A DNA stretch of 64,000 bases from Pelodera strongyloides (lineage: Eukaryota > Nematoda > Chromadorea > Rhabditida > Rhabditidae). The number at the start of each line of letters is the position of its first letter. Position 1 is the stretch's first letter. This document shows, piece by piece, positions 35,801-47,191 of the stretch. The stretch lies in assembly GCA_036852015.1 (NCBI GenBank), contig JAANDG010000411.1, positions 1 through 64,000 of the forward strand, read 5' to 3'. The position numbers were made by a program, and so were the translations under genes. The notes beneath the pieces were generated by a model that worked only from the letters and a program-made list of their open reading frames with translations, searched no databases and was not told the DNA's origin.

Positions 35801-36674
35801 TGATACGGTGATGATCTAAGTTTTTTTGAGTCCCAATCCCAATGGTCACGCAAGAGAATTGCTAGGAATGTAGAATTGCGAGAGAAAAAAAAAACATTTT
35901 TCTGAATGTTTTGTTGTGTTATTTGCAAAACGAGACGGCTGCGCATACAGTTCCTCGCGCACAAGTCGATTCCATAAGATAAGAAACATGCCATTTAGTT
36001 TTCGTCCCTGGGAAAACGTGGACCGCGACGAGGAAACTTGGGCTTTTCTGGATCGATCGCTACTTATCGATTTTTGTGAACGGGCTGAGTTGACTGTTGT
36101 CTGAAACAAACAATAGGTTGTGCCAAACAGACACGCACACTCACATACATACATACGCGAGCGCTCCCACATAGAGACATAACAGACATACACATATACA
36201 TACACACATAACTCATGCATAGATATATACGTACACTACGCATACCACCCGTAACACACTATTCTCACTCGTTCTGAAGTTTTTGAAGCAGCCTTTCCTG
36301 ATGTTGTCTTATCGGTTTTATCTTTCTTTGCAGTCCCCGAAAGCTAAAACGAAAACGTGTTTAGGCCTTCTTGTAGTATTTACTACTACTACTCAAGGGC
36401 ATACCATTCGACTCGACTGAAGTAAATCAACCCTGTGGAAGTGCTCTGCAGCTCAATACTACTCCATACGTGTCTATGCAATGAAAATGCCGGCATGGAT
36501 ACTAGGGACACATAGTTTTCGTTTTCTGTTTTACCTAATGCCACCGGGCTAGACAGAATCCGTGAAGGTTCGCGGGATAGCATAAATATAATCATGCCAA
36601 TGTCAATGCATATTACAATGGGCGATGTACACCACAATTAGCAATAATAGCGTGAAACACGGTGTTTTCATCAT
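32623..36674 (-). CDS. Secreted histidine-acid-phosphatase-like protein, probably inactive (model incomplete)
   Basis: The gene appears to start at 36674 (exon to 36617) with a signal peptide MMKTPCFTLLLLIVVYIAH. Phase-consistent middle exons are 35674-35547, 35004-34882, 34666-34591, 34433-34327, 34042-33925, 33716-33624, 33573-33512, 33386-33297 and 33139-33083. The end is probably the SLPNWNAPMYTITS exon (32837-32792 or its tandem copy). Similarities to histidine acid phosphatases: IRLVSSSRSEKS at the VRSSDxxR place, IAYNPVTYDELL...YLCFP at the PV...CP place, IPDYF, LGGGTVFDDPSQ at the GGxLLxxIL place, and MVVYASET where active enzymes have YSxHD. Catalytic His-Asp thus reads Glu-Thr, and no RHGxRxP motif was found, so a non-catalytic relative is likely. 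Exons between 35690 and 36600 (SQGRKLNGMF near 36010) could not be joined reliably. Confidence 0.52.
33401..33459 (+). other. tRNA-derived (SINE-like) sequence in an intron
   Basis: TGGTGGCCATATGGGTAAGAGCGC (A box) and GGTTCAATCC (B box) at tRNA spacing. It lies between phosphatase-like exons on the opposite strand. Related to 26549-26622. Confidence 0.5.
33781..33905. repeat. CT-rich tract with a 22-base C run
   Basis: TCTCTC units on both sides of an uninterrupted C run at about 33825-33846, inside a phosphatase-like intron; reading is prone to length errors. Confidence 0.9.
34686..34859. mobile_element. Inverted-repeat element, AGCGAAAT family, filling an intron
   Basis: TTAA on both sides (34682-34685, 34860-34863). 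The intron 34667-34881 of the phosphatase-like gene is 215 bp, of which the element and its duplicated TTAA are 182 bp. Confidence 0.88.
35096..35360. mobile_element. 265 bp inverted-repeat element, ATGGGGTTT ends
   Basis: Left ATGGGGTTTCCAAGTA and right TACTTGTAAACCCCAT are inverted. Inner pairs around TTCCAAGTAT and ATACTTGGAA add a second fold. Fragments with the same style (GGGGTTCCAAGT, TCTACCGTATTT) lie at 39830-40010 and 44665-44830. Confidence 0.65.
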
Positions 36675-37015
36675 CAAATTCTATATCACCTTGCTTGCAA
36701 CACTTTTCGATGCCGTCGTTCCAGCATTTGTGTTAGTGTTGGTAATTCCAAAAACGGATGTTGTACTACCAGATTCAGCACAGTGTTTGGTTTTGTTGAG
36801 AAACAACCTAAAAGGGTGAATAATCATCTGTCGATGACAAAGTAGTTGTAGGTGAAGTGCACTGTACCACAATGCGGACTAGTTAATTATATAAATGCGG
36901 ACTGAATGCGGACAGTAAGCATACTTTCCTTGCAAACTTGAAACTTTTGAACATTTTCAATAATACATAATACTATACATCCCAAAATCAAAAACTACTT
37001 TTCCTCTTTAGAGAG

Positions 37016-37170
37016 ATTTCGAAACACATCTAATACATCTGCATTCCTATGCAGCATATTCAAATGACCATAAATTATAATAAAAAACCGAGCTAAATTA
37101 GAAAATTAGCATGAATACGTAAGAATTCAATTGTCCACAATGCGTTTCAGAAACCGGCCGGTATTTCGCT
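37016..37170. mobile_element. Inverted-repeat element, AGCGAAAT family, left end eroded
   Basis: Right end CCGGCCGGTATTTCGCT before TTAA 37171-37174 is intact; the left end has lost the first 20 bases. Lies 29 bp downstream of the stop codon of the small anchor peptide gene. Confidence 0.75.
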
Positions 37171-37198
37171 TTAAAATCTGGATTTTAAACAACTTCAA

Positions 37199-38757
37199 TC
37201 ACCTGGGTCTGATATAGACGAAAAACGCAATTGCAGCAAGACCAAGTAGAGCGAGTATCACAAAGAATTCAAAAAGCGCCAGGGCACCGTAGCTGGACTG
37301 GGCTTCACATTTCTAGAAAGAGAATAATTGGAAGTCAATGAGTCAGCGGTTTAGCGTGGGTTGCTCGACAATGCAGAATTCCTATTGACGCACCCGTGGA
37401 AAACTTGCGGTGTATCAGTGGCGGAATTGTGGCGCACGTCAAGACCCTAGGCTAGAATTACTAATTGGTCAAATAAGAAACAAATAAAAATTATCATTTT
37501 CCAACCTGTTCTTCTGCCAGTGCTTGGCCGTTAAATACCGTAACCAAGAATGCAAATAAAATGCTGCTGAGTGGTCGATTATTTCTGAAACAAATTATAT
37601 ATTATATCCTTGTTCTATGGAGGATTGGATAGGGTTAAAAATACGGAATGACGCAACTAAGCGTTTGACCGTGACCCCAACACAAGCTGCAAGATCCTGC
37701 GCTAGCTAGTATGTTATAGCCAGTAACAATTGCCCTACATATTGGTTTGAAATTTTGAAATACCGACTTCGGCATAAATTGAGGAAAAAAATTACAAAAC
37801 AGTTCTGCCTGGTACACCAAAGTTAAAGGGATAGGTTCACTAGGATTTGCACCTTTTTGAATGCTTTCTATTGATAGTATGGCCGAAAACCTTCACAATG
37901 CGAAAATTACCTTTTCTCCCCGATGTAGGAGAGCTTGCTCAAAAAGCTAAACTACCTCGAATTTATAAAACAATTGGAATACCGCAGCCTAGCTAAATGG
38001 GAAATAGCGCGACAGGGTTGGAGGTGCAGAGATTGTTGTGATACAGAGGCTAACAGAGGATGATAAAGGGAATATGTATGCCCTTTTTGAAGTTAAGCTG
38101 TATTAATATAATGTGTATTCCTAATTAAAGAAACAACAACAAAAATTGTTAAAAGTTTCCCATTTAAAAGAAAATGATTTTCAAAGTTCACCTTTTCCAT
38201 AGTAAACGCGTTTACTGCCACCCTGGCTTACACGGCAGGTCTGATGGAGCAAAAATTTAGCATGTGTGCATACATCGGCATATAGCTTGCAACAGCGACA
38301 TATTTGCATACAAATGAGAATATTCGAATTTACATATTCAGTCGCCTACTTAAATTCATGTCTGGTGTGGAAACTCTAGTTTCGCAGTTGTTTTGCTCAT
38401 TTTGAGTGCCTACATATTCCCTTTAAAAGGGCCCTGTATCTTCTATGGTCTCCAGCCCTGCTACGCTATTTCCCACATACCACGGCTGCGGTACTCCAAT
38501 TGTTTTATAAATTCGAGGTAGTTTAGCTTTTTGAGCAAGCTCTCCTACTTCGGGGGGCAAAGGAAATTTACTCCGATTTTCGCATTTTGACCGTCATAGG
38601 TCATACTATCACTATATATTATAAAAAAAGTGCAATTCGAGGTGAACCTGTCCCTTTAAGTTAGGTTGCGCCGAGGCTCTGCCCTTCCAGAGGCGTAGAA
38701 TAAGAACATGGAAAATACAACAAAAACCACTCACGTTGCGAAAACCTTCGTGAACAT
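37199..38757 (-). CDS. Small signal/anchor peptide, three exons, 71 aa
   Basis: Exons 38757-38735, 37584-37506 and 37312-37199; the split codon joins as Thr and the sum is 72 codons with TGA. The product has an N-terminal hydrophobic segment (SSILFAFLVTVFNG) ending at QALAEEQ like a cleavable signal. A short KCEAQSSYG linker follows. The C-terminal membrane helix is FEFFVILALLGLAAIAFFVY and the tail IRPR. It would give a tiny type I membrane peptide with one extracellular Cys, or a two-span hairpin. Unrecognised. Intron 1 is almost filled by an 829 bp inverted-repeat element. Donors and acceptors fit the nematode consensus. Confidence 0.62.
37827..38655. mobile_element. 829 bp TTAA element, AGGGATAGG family, in intron 1 of the small gene
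   Basis: TTAA at 37823-37826 and 38656-38659. Ends AGGGATAGGTTCAC and GTGAACCTGTCCCT. Inverted arms extend past 200 bases (GGAGAGCTTGCTCAAAAAGC near 37930 and its complement near 38530). The centre has no sizable open frame, so it is non-autonomous. Confidence 0.85.
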
Positions 38758-38759
38758 GA

Positions 38760-40593
38760 TGAGTCATCAAAAAGACAAGTAGTGAAAAATGATTATCATT
38801 TACAAAATTATCCCATTTATTGACGTGTTATTAATTAAAATTCATTTCATTCTGTACAAGAATAACATGTTTCAAAAAAAAAAGAACTAAATTACGCTCG
38901 GATATCTATTTTTGTAATAACGACACTAAGCGTATAAGCAAATGATTCGTGTGGCACGCGGTGGTGTCTGAAACTCATTTGCTCTAATTTTGCTTATTTG
39001 TATAAAACACATGGGAATGCCAGATGGGCAAAAACAACTATCTCTCCCAATACGGAATATTGAATATTTGCTTCCGGTGAGATTCCAACTTCGAAACCCA
39101 ACACTTCACGCTTCACAGTCGAGCGCTGTACCCGTTGAGCTATACCTATTCTATCTTAAAATATTACATGGCTATGATTAAATTTATTATAATTGTTTAT
39201 TCTTTCTGTTAACCTAACAATTAACGTGACAATGCACCGTTTTTCACATTTTCAAGGAAGAGTGCAGAGTTCATAAAGAAAAATCTCAAAATCTCATGCG
39301 TATTTTGCAATAAAACATAAAAAAATTATTTAGGGGTGTAATAGGACAGATTTATTTTTCCCTTTGTATATCGATAAAGGCGATAAATAAATTCCAACCA
39401 AATAAAGCCGCGTATGATGATACTTTTTGTGGAACTATTCATAGGGTTTTTATTAAAATTAAGCAAAATTGTATGAAGTGGGGCATCGCTAATATTAAAC
39501 ATACAGTTCTACCAATTATTTATCATGATTAAATCCCAAGGCGAGTCTTCATTCATTATATACGTTTCATGATTGACTTAAATATGCATTTATAAAAAAT
39601 AACACTTTATTAAAAAGAAAAACTCCTTTAAAACTGTACACATATTTATGTATAAGCTGTCTATAATACTAGCGCAATTATTACATTACCACTATGTTTA
39701 TATTATTGCTAAAATCGAATATTTCAATTAAAAAAATGGGGGAGCGAGAGAAATAACTGCAGCATTTAAAAATAAAAACTTTGTATGTATAGATCGCCGC
39801 AGGACACCGTTCTGAATCTTATTCAAAATACATGGGGTCTACAAGCATCCCAAAAAATCGGTGTGATTCTGTCAATATACTACCGTATTTAGCACGAAGC
39901 CTAAATATATTATATATATAATGTATATAATATGAAAAATATTCTAGCGTAGTTCCAAAATACGGTAAATTTTCAACAAACTTGTAGATCGCAACAAGTT
40001 GCATATAAAAATTATGAAAGGATCTGCATAATCTGAAACAATCTGAAACGTTAGTCAGAAACATAAGGTAGTCTAAAACATAGGGTCACGAGCCATGCTG
40101 GCCTTTACATTATAATTTATAATATAAAACATTTGTAATTGGTTTATGGATCCATGTGACTAACCAGGTAATATAATAATTATTTTTAATTTTATACTTA
40201 ATTTTTTTGCATGAAAATCTATCACAACCGGTTGAAAATGCAAAATCACAATGCAAAATTGGGAGCAAAAATTTGAACTGAAATTAAATACAAAAACTAG
40301 TCGGTTAGCATTAGAAACTAGTATTTTCTACGAGAATGCTTAACTTATTCTTAAAATAAAAGTGCAACAAAAAATATAAACACGGAAGCATAAAGTATTT
40401 TCAAATCCGAAATCGCTTAAAGCTGATAGACGTTAGGGTTGATTAGTCGCTTGGCAGTAGGTGTATTTTTCTGAAATTAAAATTTATTGTTTTTTTTTCC
40501 TCAAGTTTCAGATTGAGTATGATTCTCGTGGGCCCCAATGAGACGTCACAAATCAAACATTACAGTAACCCCACCTGTAATATGCTAATTTCT
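38760..40593. other. AT-rich intergenic DNA, no gene seen
   Basis: Very AT-rich with an element fragment near 39830-40010. On the minus strand at 40488-40434 an acceptor leads to KNTPTAKRLINPNVYQL and a stop; it could be an alternative last exon of the neighbouring secreted gene, but no in-frame donor was found. Confidence 0.4.
39073..39150 (-). other. tRNA-like sequence, degenerate
   Basis: On the minus strand TATAGCTCAACGGGTACAGC resembles an A box and GGGTTTCGAAGTTGG a B box, about 40 bases apart. The arms do not close well; probably a tRNA pseudogene or SINE head. Confidence 0.4.
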
Positions 40594-41943
40594 TCAGTGA
40601 TGTAGTCGGTTATGTCTATTCCGCCTATTGCGTCGTCTTATAGTTCGTTCGCCTCTTTTCGATAATTTGTGCCACTCGGAAAATCCAACGGCACCAGGGT
40701 AATAGTAGACCTCCATCACCCATTTTCGATAAGAATCACGGGAGATTATCTGAAATAACGAACTAGGTTAAAGTTGTATGACACCTGATTTGTTCCATCC
40801 GGTGCCGAGTAATGTGCAGACATTTGCACACGATACATGGAAGATCGGTTGTCCAGCACACGTTTTAAACCCAAGAGTCATAACGCTTTGAAGATTTGGC
40901 TGCTATTTCAAAACTAGGCCTTGACGTTCAATAAGGGCAAAATGTTTTCAAGACCAATAATATTAATACATTAAACCTACCTTTCTCGGCGATCGTGCGT
41001 ACCGATCACCAGGAAACTCGATAAAGAGCGTCCAGTAGCCTTTCCTTCGAACCTTGAAAATGAAAATGCAAAAAGTTAAAGGTAAAAGCTCGTCCCAGCT
41101 TCAACTTTCAGCCTTTAAGAGTTAGTTGTTTAGTTCTCACACTGCCAATATGTCAACGGTTTGTTTAGAAAAACGTTAGCTTATGCTTTAAAGCATGCCC
41201 ACCTCAAATGTCTGTTCGTAAGTATTCCCAGCAGAAACATTGAAATCAGCTGTGTTGTCCACACCAACCAATCGAAAGAATTGAGCGTCGGTAACGTTGT
41301 GGTTTCTGTAATTTTCTCATTTTCCATACTCCATACTCAACAGCTTCAGGAATCATGAAAGTTCCTGGTAGTGCTCCGTGTGCGCGGCACATGCGCTGCT
41401 GTTGCGCGTAAAGTGTGCAGTTCCAGTTATCGTACTTTCAGCGCATATTTAGGGCTAGCTCTACCACAAGGGAGCCATAAGTGCGGATCTGGTTCGCCAA
41501 CTGGAAGCGCGTACAGTTTGCAAACCCCTGGCGCACCCTCCGCGACATACTGTTGCGGCGGATATTTTTTGGTAGCAGAAAGTTTAGACAATCAGTACTG
41601 GCTTAGGCATAGTTTTCTTCATATTCTTATCGTTAGGCTTAAAAAGCCGGTTTTTGAAACGCATCGAGTACACCAGCATTCTTATGCAGCTTATACAAAT
41701 GAACATAAATTAGAATAAAATATCGAGCTAAATTCGAGCAAATTAGCATAAGTAAGAATTCAGGTGCCAACGATCCGTTTCAAAAAACGGCCGGTATTTC
41801 ACTTTAAATAAATAAATATATACAAAATATTACCGTATAAATAGGGTCAAGTCGTATCGTCGTCCCTTATATGGATGTAACCTCTTATTGATTGAGAGCT
41901 GTGCTAGGCAGAGCACGAGTAGCGTCTGCAAGACGCGTACCAT
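40594..41943 (-). CDS. Secreted protein of unknown function, four exons, 146 aa
   Basis: Exons 41943-41834, 41305-41203, 41052-40981 and 40749-40594 join in frame (147 codons with TGA). The start codon opens a signal peptide (MVRVLQTLLVLCLAQLS). The mature part begins near INKRLHPYKGRR. It holds RYDLTLFIRN, then DAQFFRLVGVDNTADFNVSAG, GYWTLFIEFPGDRYARSP and KWVMEVYYYPGAVGFSEWHK. It ends in a strongly basic RTIRRRNRRNRHNR tail. Alternating hydrophobic strands suggest a small beta-rich domain. Asn-X-Ser/Thr glycosylation sites are present (NHNVT, FNVSA). No Cys lies outside the signal. Family not recognised. Intron 1 contains an inverted-repeat element (41642-41803). Confidence 0.68.
41642..41803. 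mobile_element. Inverted-repeat element, AGCGAAAT family, in the secreted-protein gene intron
   Basis: Right end before TTAA (41804-41807) intact; the left end is shortened to AAAGCCGGTTTTTG. Confidence 0.78.
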
Positions 41944-42062
41944 CGCCTGAACCGGCTGTGCCGCCTCTCCTGCAATGGTTGAGTGGTAAATGGTTAACTT
42001 GGTAAAAGTACAGCGAAAGTTCGGTTCCACCGGCTGGCGCAATTAATTTCAGTCACTGTGAA

Positions 42063-42213
42063 AGCGAAATACCGGCCGGTTTTTGAAACACATCAACTCA
42101 ATTATTACGAATTTATGCTAAGTTACTCGTTTTTTATTCTATGTTCATTTGCATAAGCTGCGTAAGAATGCTGGTGGACTCGATGCGTTTCAAAAACCGG
42201 CCGGTATTTAGCT
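42063..42213. mobile_element. Inverted-repeat element, AGCGAAAT family
   Basis: Left AGCGAAATACCGGCCGG after GTGA (mutated TTAA); right end before TTAA 42214-42217. Lies 120 bp upstream of the secreted-protein start codon. Confidence 0.85.
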
Positions 42214-43308
42214 TTAATACAAAATACAAAATACCCAAAGATAAAATAGTTGCCAGTGAGAATATCAAGTTTGGAAACTATATAATTTCGAACACAAAGC
42301 AATTATGGATTTTGTTATGAACACTAATTGCGAGTAGTTTGAAGAATTGACAAACTCTGGGATAATCACGGGAAGCAATTAGATAGAGCGGAAATGAATC
42401 TACCGTACTACTAATAACTAACACTTGTCAAAGAGCAACAAGTCAAACAGCAACAAGCTCCATTTGTAAAAACAACTACTTTTTTTTGGATAACTCAGTG
42501 ACAGAGGTATTTTTATGAACCTAGTCTTTCTTAGGAAAAGCTATAATATCTGAATGCTACGCGACCAGAGATTGCCTCAAACGGAATGGAAATAGCATAT
42601 AGCTATTTTTTTATTTGACATATTACTCCTGAGTCAACTTCGAGCTAGCAAATTGGCAAGGGGCTTTACAAATTGGCTTTACATTACCATAAGTAAGTCA
42701 AATGAAGTACCAAAAAAGCGCAAATTCACCCACAGAAAAAGACTAATAAACATCTTTGTTTACCTTATAGGGTGAGGATGTATTTGTATAGTGCATTCTT
42801 TGTCTATCAAAGAAACCGCATAAACAAGTGTAAAAACAAAAAGTATCAAAATTGGCGTCTTTGGTATTTACGATTTTCGAAATTCAAAATTGGCGTTTTT
42901 GGCGTTTATCTAAATGTAAAAATGTCAAAATGTGCGTATTTGTGGCCTTTTTCGAAATATAAAAACGTCAAAATTGTCGTTTTTCTAATCCCAACTTGTA
43001 TCTTGTCATTCACACTGAATTCACCTAGGCTTAAAACATCAAAAGGGGCACAAAATTCAGAAAAATGTCAAAATTAAGCCATAAAAGAATAAAGAAAAGA
43101 ATAGAAAGAAAATGGATGAATATGAGAATACGTATGCTTCGAAATAAGCTTTCTTCTCTCTTCTATAATCTATGGTTATTTTTTCGTTTACAAGGTTAGT
43201 AAAGCCCAGAGCTAGCCTGCGCATTAGGAACGCACAAATTTGCATATAATACAGTGAAATTTGCTTGTCCAGCATAAACTTCAAAAACCACGTGCTATGA
43301 AGCTTTAA

Positions 43309-43694
43309 AGGGACAGGCCCATCAACGTAAACCTATATTTACGAAACGTTCATAATATATATAAAGCATTTTTACTACAATATGTAGAAATAAAATTTCA
43401 CCTAAGCTCACCCTGGGGAACTTTTTCCGATGTCATCGTATATGTATACCGTAAAGCTGCAGATTTCCAAGGCGTATATGCAAATTTAGCTCTAATTTTA
43501 ATTTCATGATAAATGTTTGCATAGACAGCTTCGATTTCTGCAGTTTTACGGTATACATATACGATGAGCGCATCGGAAAAAGTCCTCGCGGGTGACAGTA
43601 GGTGAAATTTGGTTTGTATATATTGTAATAAAAATGCTTTATATACATTATGAACATTTCGTAAATATAGGTTTAGTTTGATGGGCTTGTCCCT
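43309..43694. mobile_element. 386 bp TTAA element, AGGGACAGGC family
   Basis: TTAA 43305-43308 and 43695-43698. Arms AGGGACAGGCCCATCAACGT, with inner inverted pair CCGTAAAGCTGCAG/CTGCAGTTTTACGG. Ends resemble the 24556-25874 family but the interior differs. Confidence 0.85.
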
Positions 43695-44367
43695 TTAAAA
43701 AGGTTGAGCAATGATTACCTGATAAACTTACTCAATAGAAAAATACATATTGATTTATTGTATGACGAGAGCAAAAGTTTCAAAAACAAACGATTTTGTT
43801 CCCTTATTTGAAAATTTGAAACCATTATCAAGAGTTTATGGTTCACATAAAATCGTGTAAAAGTAAAGAGAACGCTGGAAAAGATAAACAAAAAGTTGAA
43901 CAATTATGTTTGTAAAGTATTGTTTCAATACTCAAATAATTATTAGAACCTTATGTTAGAAGCCCTTGAGAAACTAGGGAATGCCCAAAACACCGAAAAT
44001 AAAAGAGAAAGTATTTAAAATAACATCATAAAATTATTCTTGTTTGCTAAGCTTTTTAGAAACGACATACAAGCACAGAAACGAAATAGAAATAACCTGA
44101 AGTAATATTCACCACTCCGAATCCCTCGGGGAAATATTCCCTGGGGACAGAAAATAGTACTCTAATGTGAGACACGCAGAGAAAAAGACGGGGAATTCCA
44201 TATGGGGAATTGTGTGGTGAATATGGCCTCTGTAACTGAAAATTGCCATGATTTCGAACAGTATGCAGACCATTTTTTGTAACATGGAGCTGTCACAGTG
44301 AATTTCTCGAAAAAAATGTGTGAGAAGTAAAGTTGGTTACGAGCAGTGAATAATGATGATAGTTTAA

Positions 44368-44531
44368 AGCGAACTACCGGCCGGTTTTTGAAACGCATCG
44401 TGGACAACTGCATTCTTATGTATTTATATGAAGTGGGGTCCATTTTTTATGCTATATTATGCTCATTTGCATATGACGCATATGAATCTTGGTGTACTCG
44501 ATGCGTTTCAAAAACCTGCCGGTATTTCGCT
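44368..44531. mobile_element. Inverted-repeat element, AGCGAAAT family
   Basis: TTAA both sides (44364-44367, 44532-44535). Left end AGCGAACTACCGGCCGG. Confidence 0.88.
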
Positions 44532-44535
44532 TTAA

Positions 44536-46394
44536 AATAAGTTTCATCAAATCAACGTAAGTATAAATAACGGATAAAACATTATTTTGGGTTTTTCTGC
44601 GCAAACACTAGCAGTAGCAAGAAATCCTTACTATAAAAGCCGTATTACGTAACTCTCAAACGGAGTATGGGGTTCCAAGTTCCAAGTATCCCAAATATTC
44701 GGTGTGATTCTGTCAGTTCTACCGTATTTCTGCATGAAACTTGCATACATAATATGAAAAATTAAAAAAAATATTATCGTGTAGTTCCGAAATACTGCAA
44801 ATTTTCACCATACTTGGAAACACCAGTAAGCTAAAACAAGTCCATATAATAAATGCACCAAAGTACCGTAGTCTAACGATGTCGGAACCCAAAATTAGGT
44901 TTTTGATTGTGTTTTAAATTAAAAAAAAAAAGAATATATACGCCAGAAAATGATCGAAGTAAACAAAACTCTCGTCTCAGTGAATTAGAGAAAAAATGTT
45001 TCAGTGAAAGAAACGATGTACACAATTAAAAAGACACAACTTTCCCCGTCCACTTAAAATATTTTGTACAAAATGAGTCATCAAATGTTCAAGAATTTCA
45101 GGAAAATATTTTTAAAATGAAAATATTTCAAACCCCGAAAAGGTCGCATTTCAATGGCATGACGAGTACCCCCATTTTTGGCGTCTTGCATTAGAAATAG
45201 AAAAAAAGGAAAATGCTTTGGAAAATTGAAGGAAATGAGACTGGAAATAGGAAAATACATAGAAATGTGGAAACAAGCGAAATGAAACCAAAAACAGCAA
45301 CAAAAGTATAACTCATCTCATAACACCGAGATACCTATCCTATATACTTGACACCGTAAACATAAAAGATTGTGTTCATGAAAAATACTTCATGTAAATG
45401 AATATATACATATGATGTATTTAAAAAGCGTTCCGTTATATAAGTATGTCCTAAGATAAAAACTCAATAAACATCAGAACTAAAACTAAAAAAAAAACTC
45501 TTACATCACAGTTACTTACGCTAGCAAGTGTAAATAGTAATGTTTACACTAAATACTCGTCTGCGGTGCGCAACATGGGAACTGATACTCTCACTAAATA
45601 CAACGAAATACAACGATACGGAAAAGAAATGTAAACAAATGGGTAAACTTGATGTACTTGATATTTACAACTAAAAGAAAGTATTTGCTAACTCGGGTAG
45701 ATAAATTTGAAGGGTTAGAGAGCGAACCCAACACATAGATAGGTTGCTATAAATAGGTACCATATCCTTAGGCTTAGGCTTAGGTTTAGGCTTAGGCTTA
45801 GGCACGATCTATGAACAGTATACGTGTAGTACAGAATTGTGAGACATTGTTCTGCTTGTTATATTTGTACCGGTTGTACATTGCATAACTTCAACTTCAA
45901 GGAACTTCATTTATCACAATGCCCACAATCTCAGTAGTATTTTTTTGACAATTTTCCAAAACATTTATCGGAATAGCTTTAACTTCAAACTAAACTAGTG
46001 GCTAACAAAATGTATGAGTAACTCAGAAAATATTTGTGTCTTGAAACGTTCTCTGTTCCAAACTTTGTCACTTTTAATTACGGAAATTCTTACGAAAAAT
46101 TCGGTGAGAAATAGTCGAAAAAGTGGCTGAGATAGAAGGGCGCGGTTGTATTTGGAACATTTTAAGAATAGTATAGTGAAGAATTAATTTTTAATTAATT
46201 ACTCAACATTTTAATGTGGTAATAAATAGTTTACAATTTAGCGAAATGTGGAGAATAGGTGAGGAATCTTACAGGATTAATACCGGAATAGTCGAGTAAT
46301 TAGAAATATCATACAAATAGTATTGGAATGCAAATGGTATATGCATATTAATAAATGAATGAATCGTATAAGTATAGGCACAGTGACTGTCGTA
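44536..46394. other. AT-rich intergenic DNA, no gene seen
   Basis: Apart from a fragment of the ATGGGGTTT-type repeat near 44665-44830 and the telomere-type run, no exon chain or structured element was seen. Confidence 0.5.
45768..45803 (+). repeat. Interstitial telomeric repeat (TTAGGC)6
   Basis: Six tandem units, one of them TTAGGT. This is the nematode telomere unit away from a chromosome end, as seen at healed breaks or by telomerase-mediated insertion. Confidence 0.9.
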
Positions 46395-46545
46395 CTAATT
46401 GGGTGAGCCCAGTTGGTGATGGTTCACTGGGTTTTTTTCGTGAACCAGCCCATTTGGTGACCTCTTCGTGATCATGTGGTGACCAAGTTTCATCGAAAAC
46501 CGTCATCAACTGGGCACCAAATGGCCAAAAGCGAATTAGCGGTCG
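46395..46545. repeat. GTGACCAA-type dispersed inverted repeat
   Basis: CCCAGTTGGTGATGG, CCCATTTGGTGACC, GTGGTGACCAAGTTTC, ATCGAAAACCGTCATCAACT and GGGCACCAAATGG. Inverted arms CCAGTTGGTGATGG and CATCAACTGGG are visible. Confidence 0.6.
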
Positions 46546-47084
46546 GTCTCAACAAAAAAATAGAAAAATAGGAGGAGTAAACAACCGTGCGTTGAATGCA
46601 TTTAAACCGTGCCTTTTTTTGCTTATTTTACTAGCAAATTCAAAATATTTTGCCAACATTTCGTCATTTGGATTCCGCCGAACGTTTAATTATTTCAAAT
46701 TCCCAGATGGCGTTTTTTCAGCTATTTGCTAGGTTTTCCGCCATGTGCGGATTTTTCCATACAAAATCAAACAAAATTCTTAGTTTGCACACATTTTTTT
46801 GCAATAGGCACTTATTTGTTTGTGTTTTTATATTTATTTTCGTTGATAACTGTTCTTAAACCATTTTTTGGTGAAAAAAACCCCAAACCGGGTGATATTT
46901 CGCTGTTGTTTGTCACTGTCAAATCTCGAAAAGTTTCTTCATATTGACTCTTGAGAAAATCATTTTCCTATGTCCTATCAATCGTTTAATCATTTTTATC
47001 ACTAATAAGTAACAGGTGAATTGTTCAGTCTTTCAATCGAATAACGTGAAAAAAGGCTGTCCATATCAGTCTATATAAGGAGCT

Positions 47085-47191
47085 CCTGTGCTCAGGACCT
47101 CTGCAGAATATGTCATAAGCAAACTTTGATTTTGAACTCCCTTGAATAAAAATGAAGGTGCACGGGTGCACGCTCTTGAAGCGTAAAACAT
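47085..47191 (+). repeat. Dispersed repeat with CCCTTGAATAAA end, copy 4
   Basis: CTCAGGACCTCTGCAGAATA, AGCAAACTTTGA, CCCTTGAATAAAAATGAAGG, GCACGCTCTTGAAGCGTAAA. Only the right half of the unit is present; the GTGCACGGGTGCACG part is locally duplicated. Confidence 0.7.
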
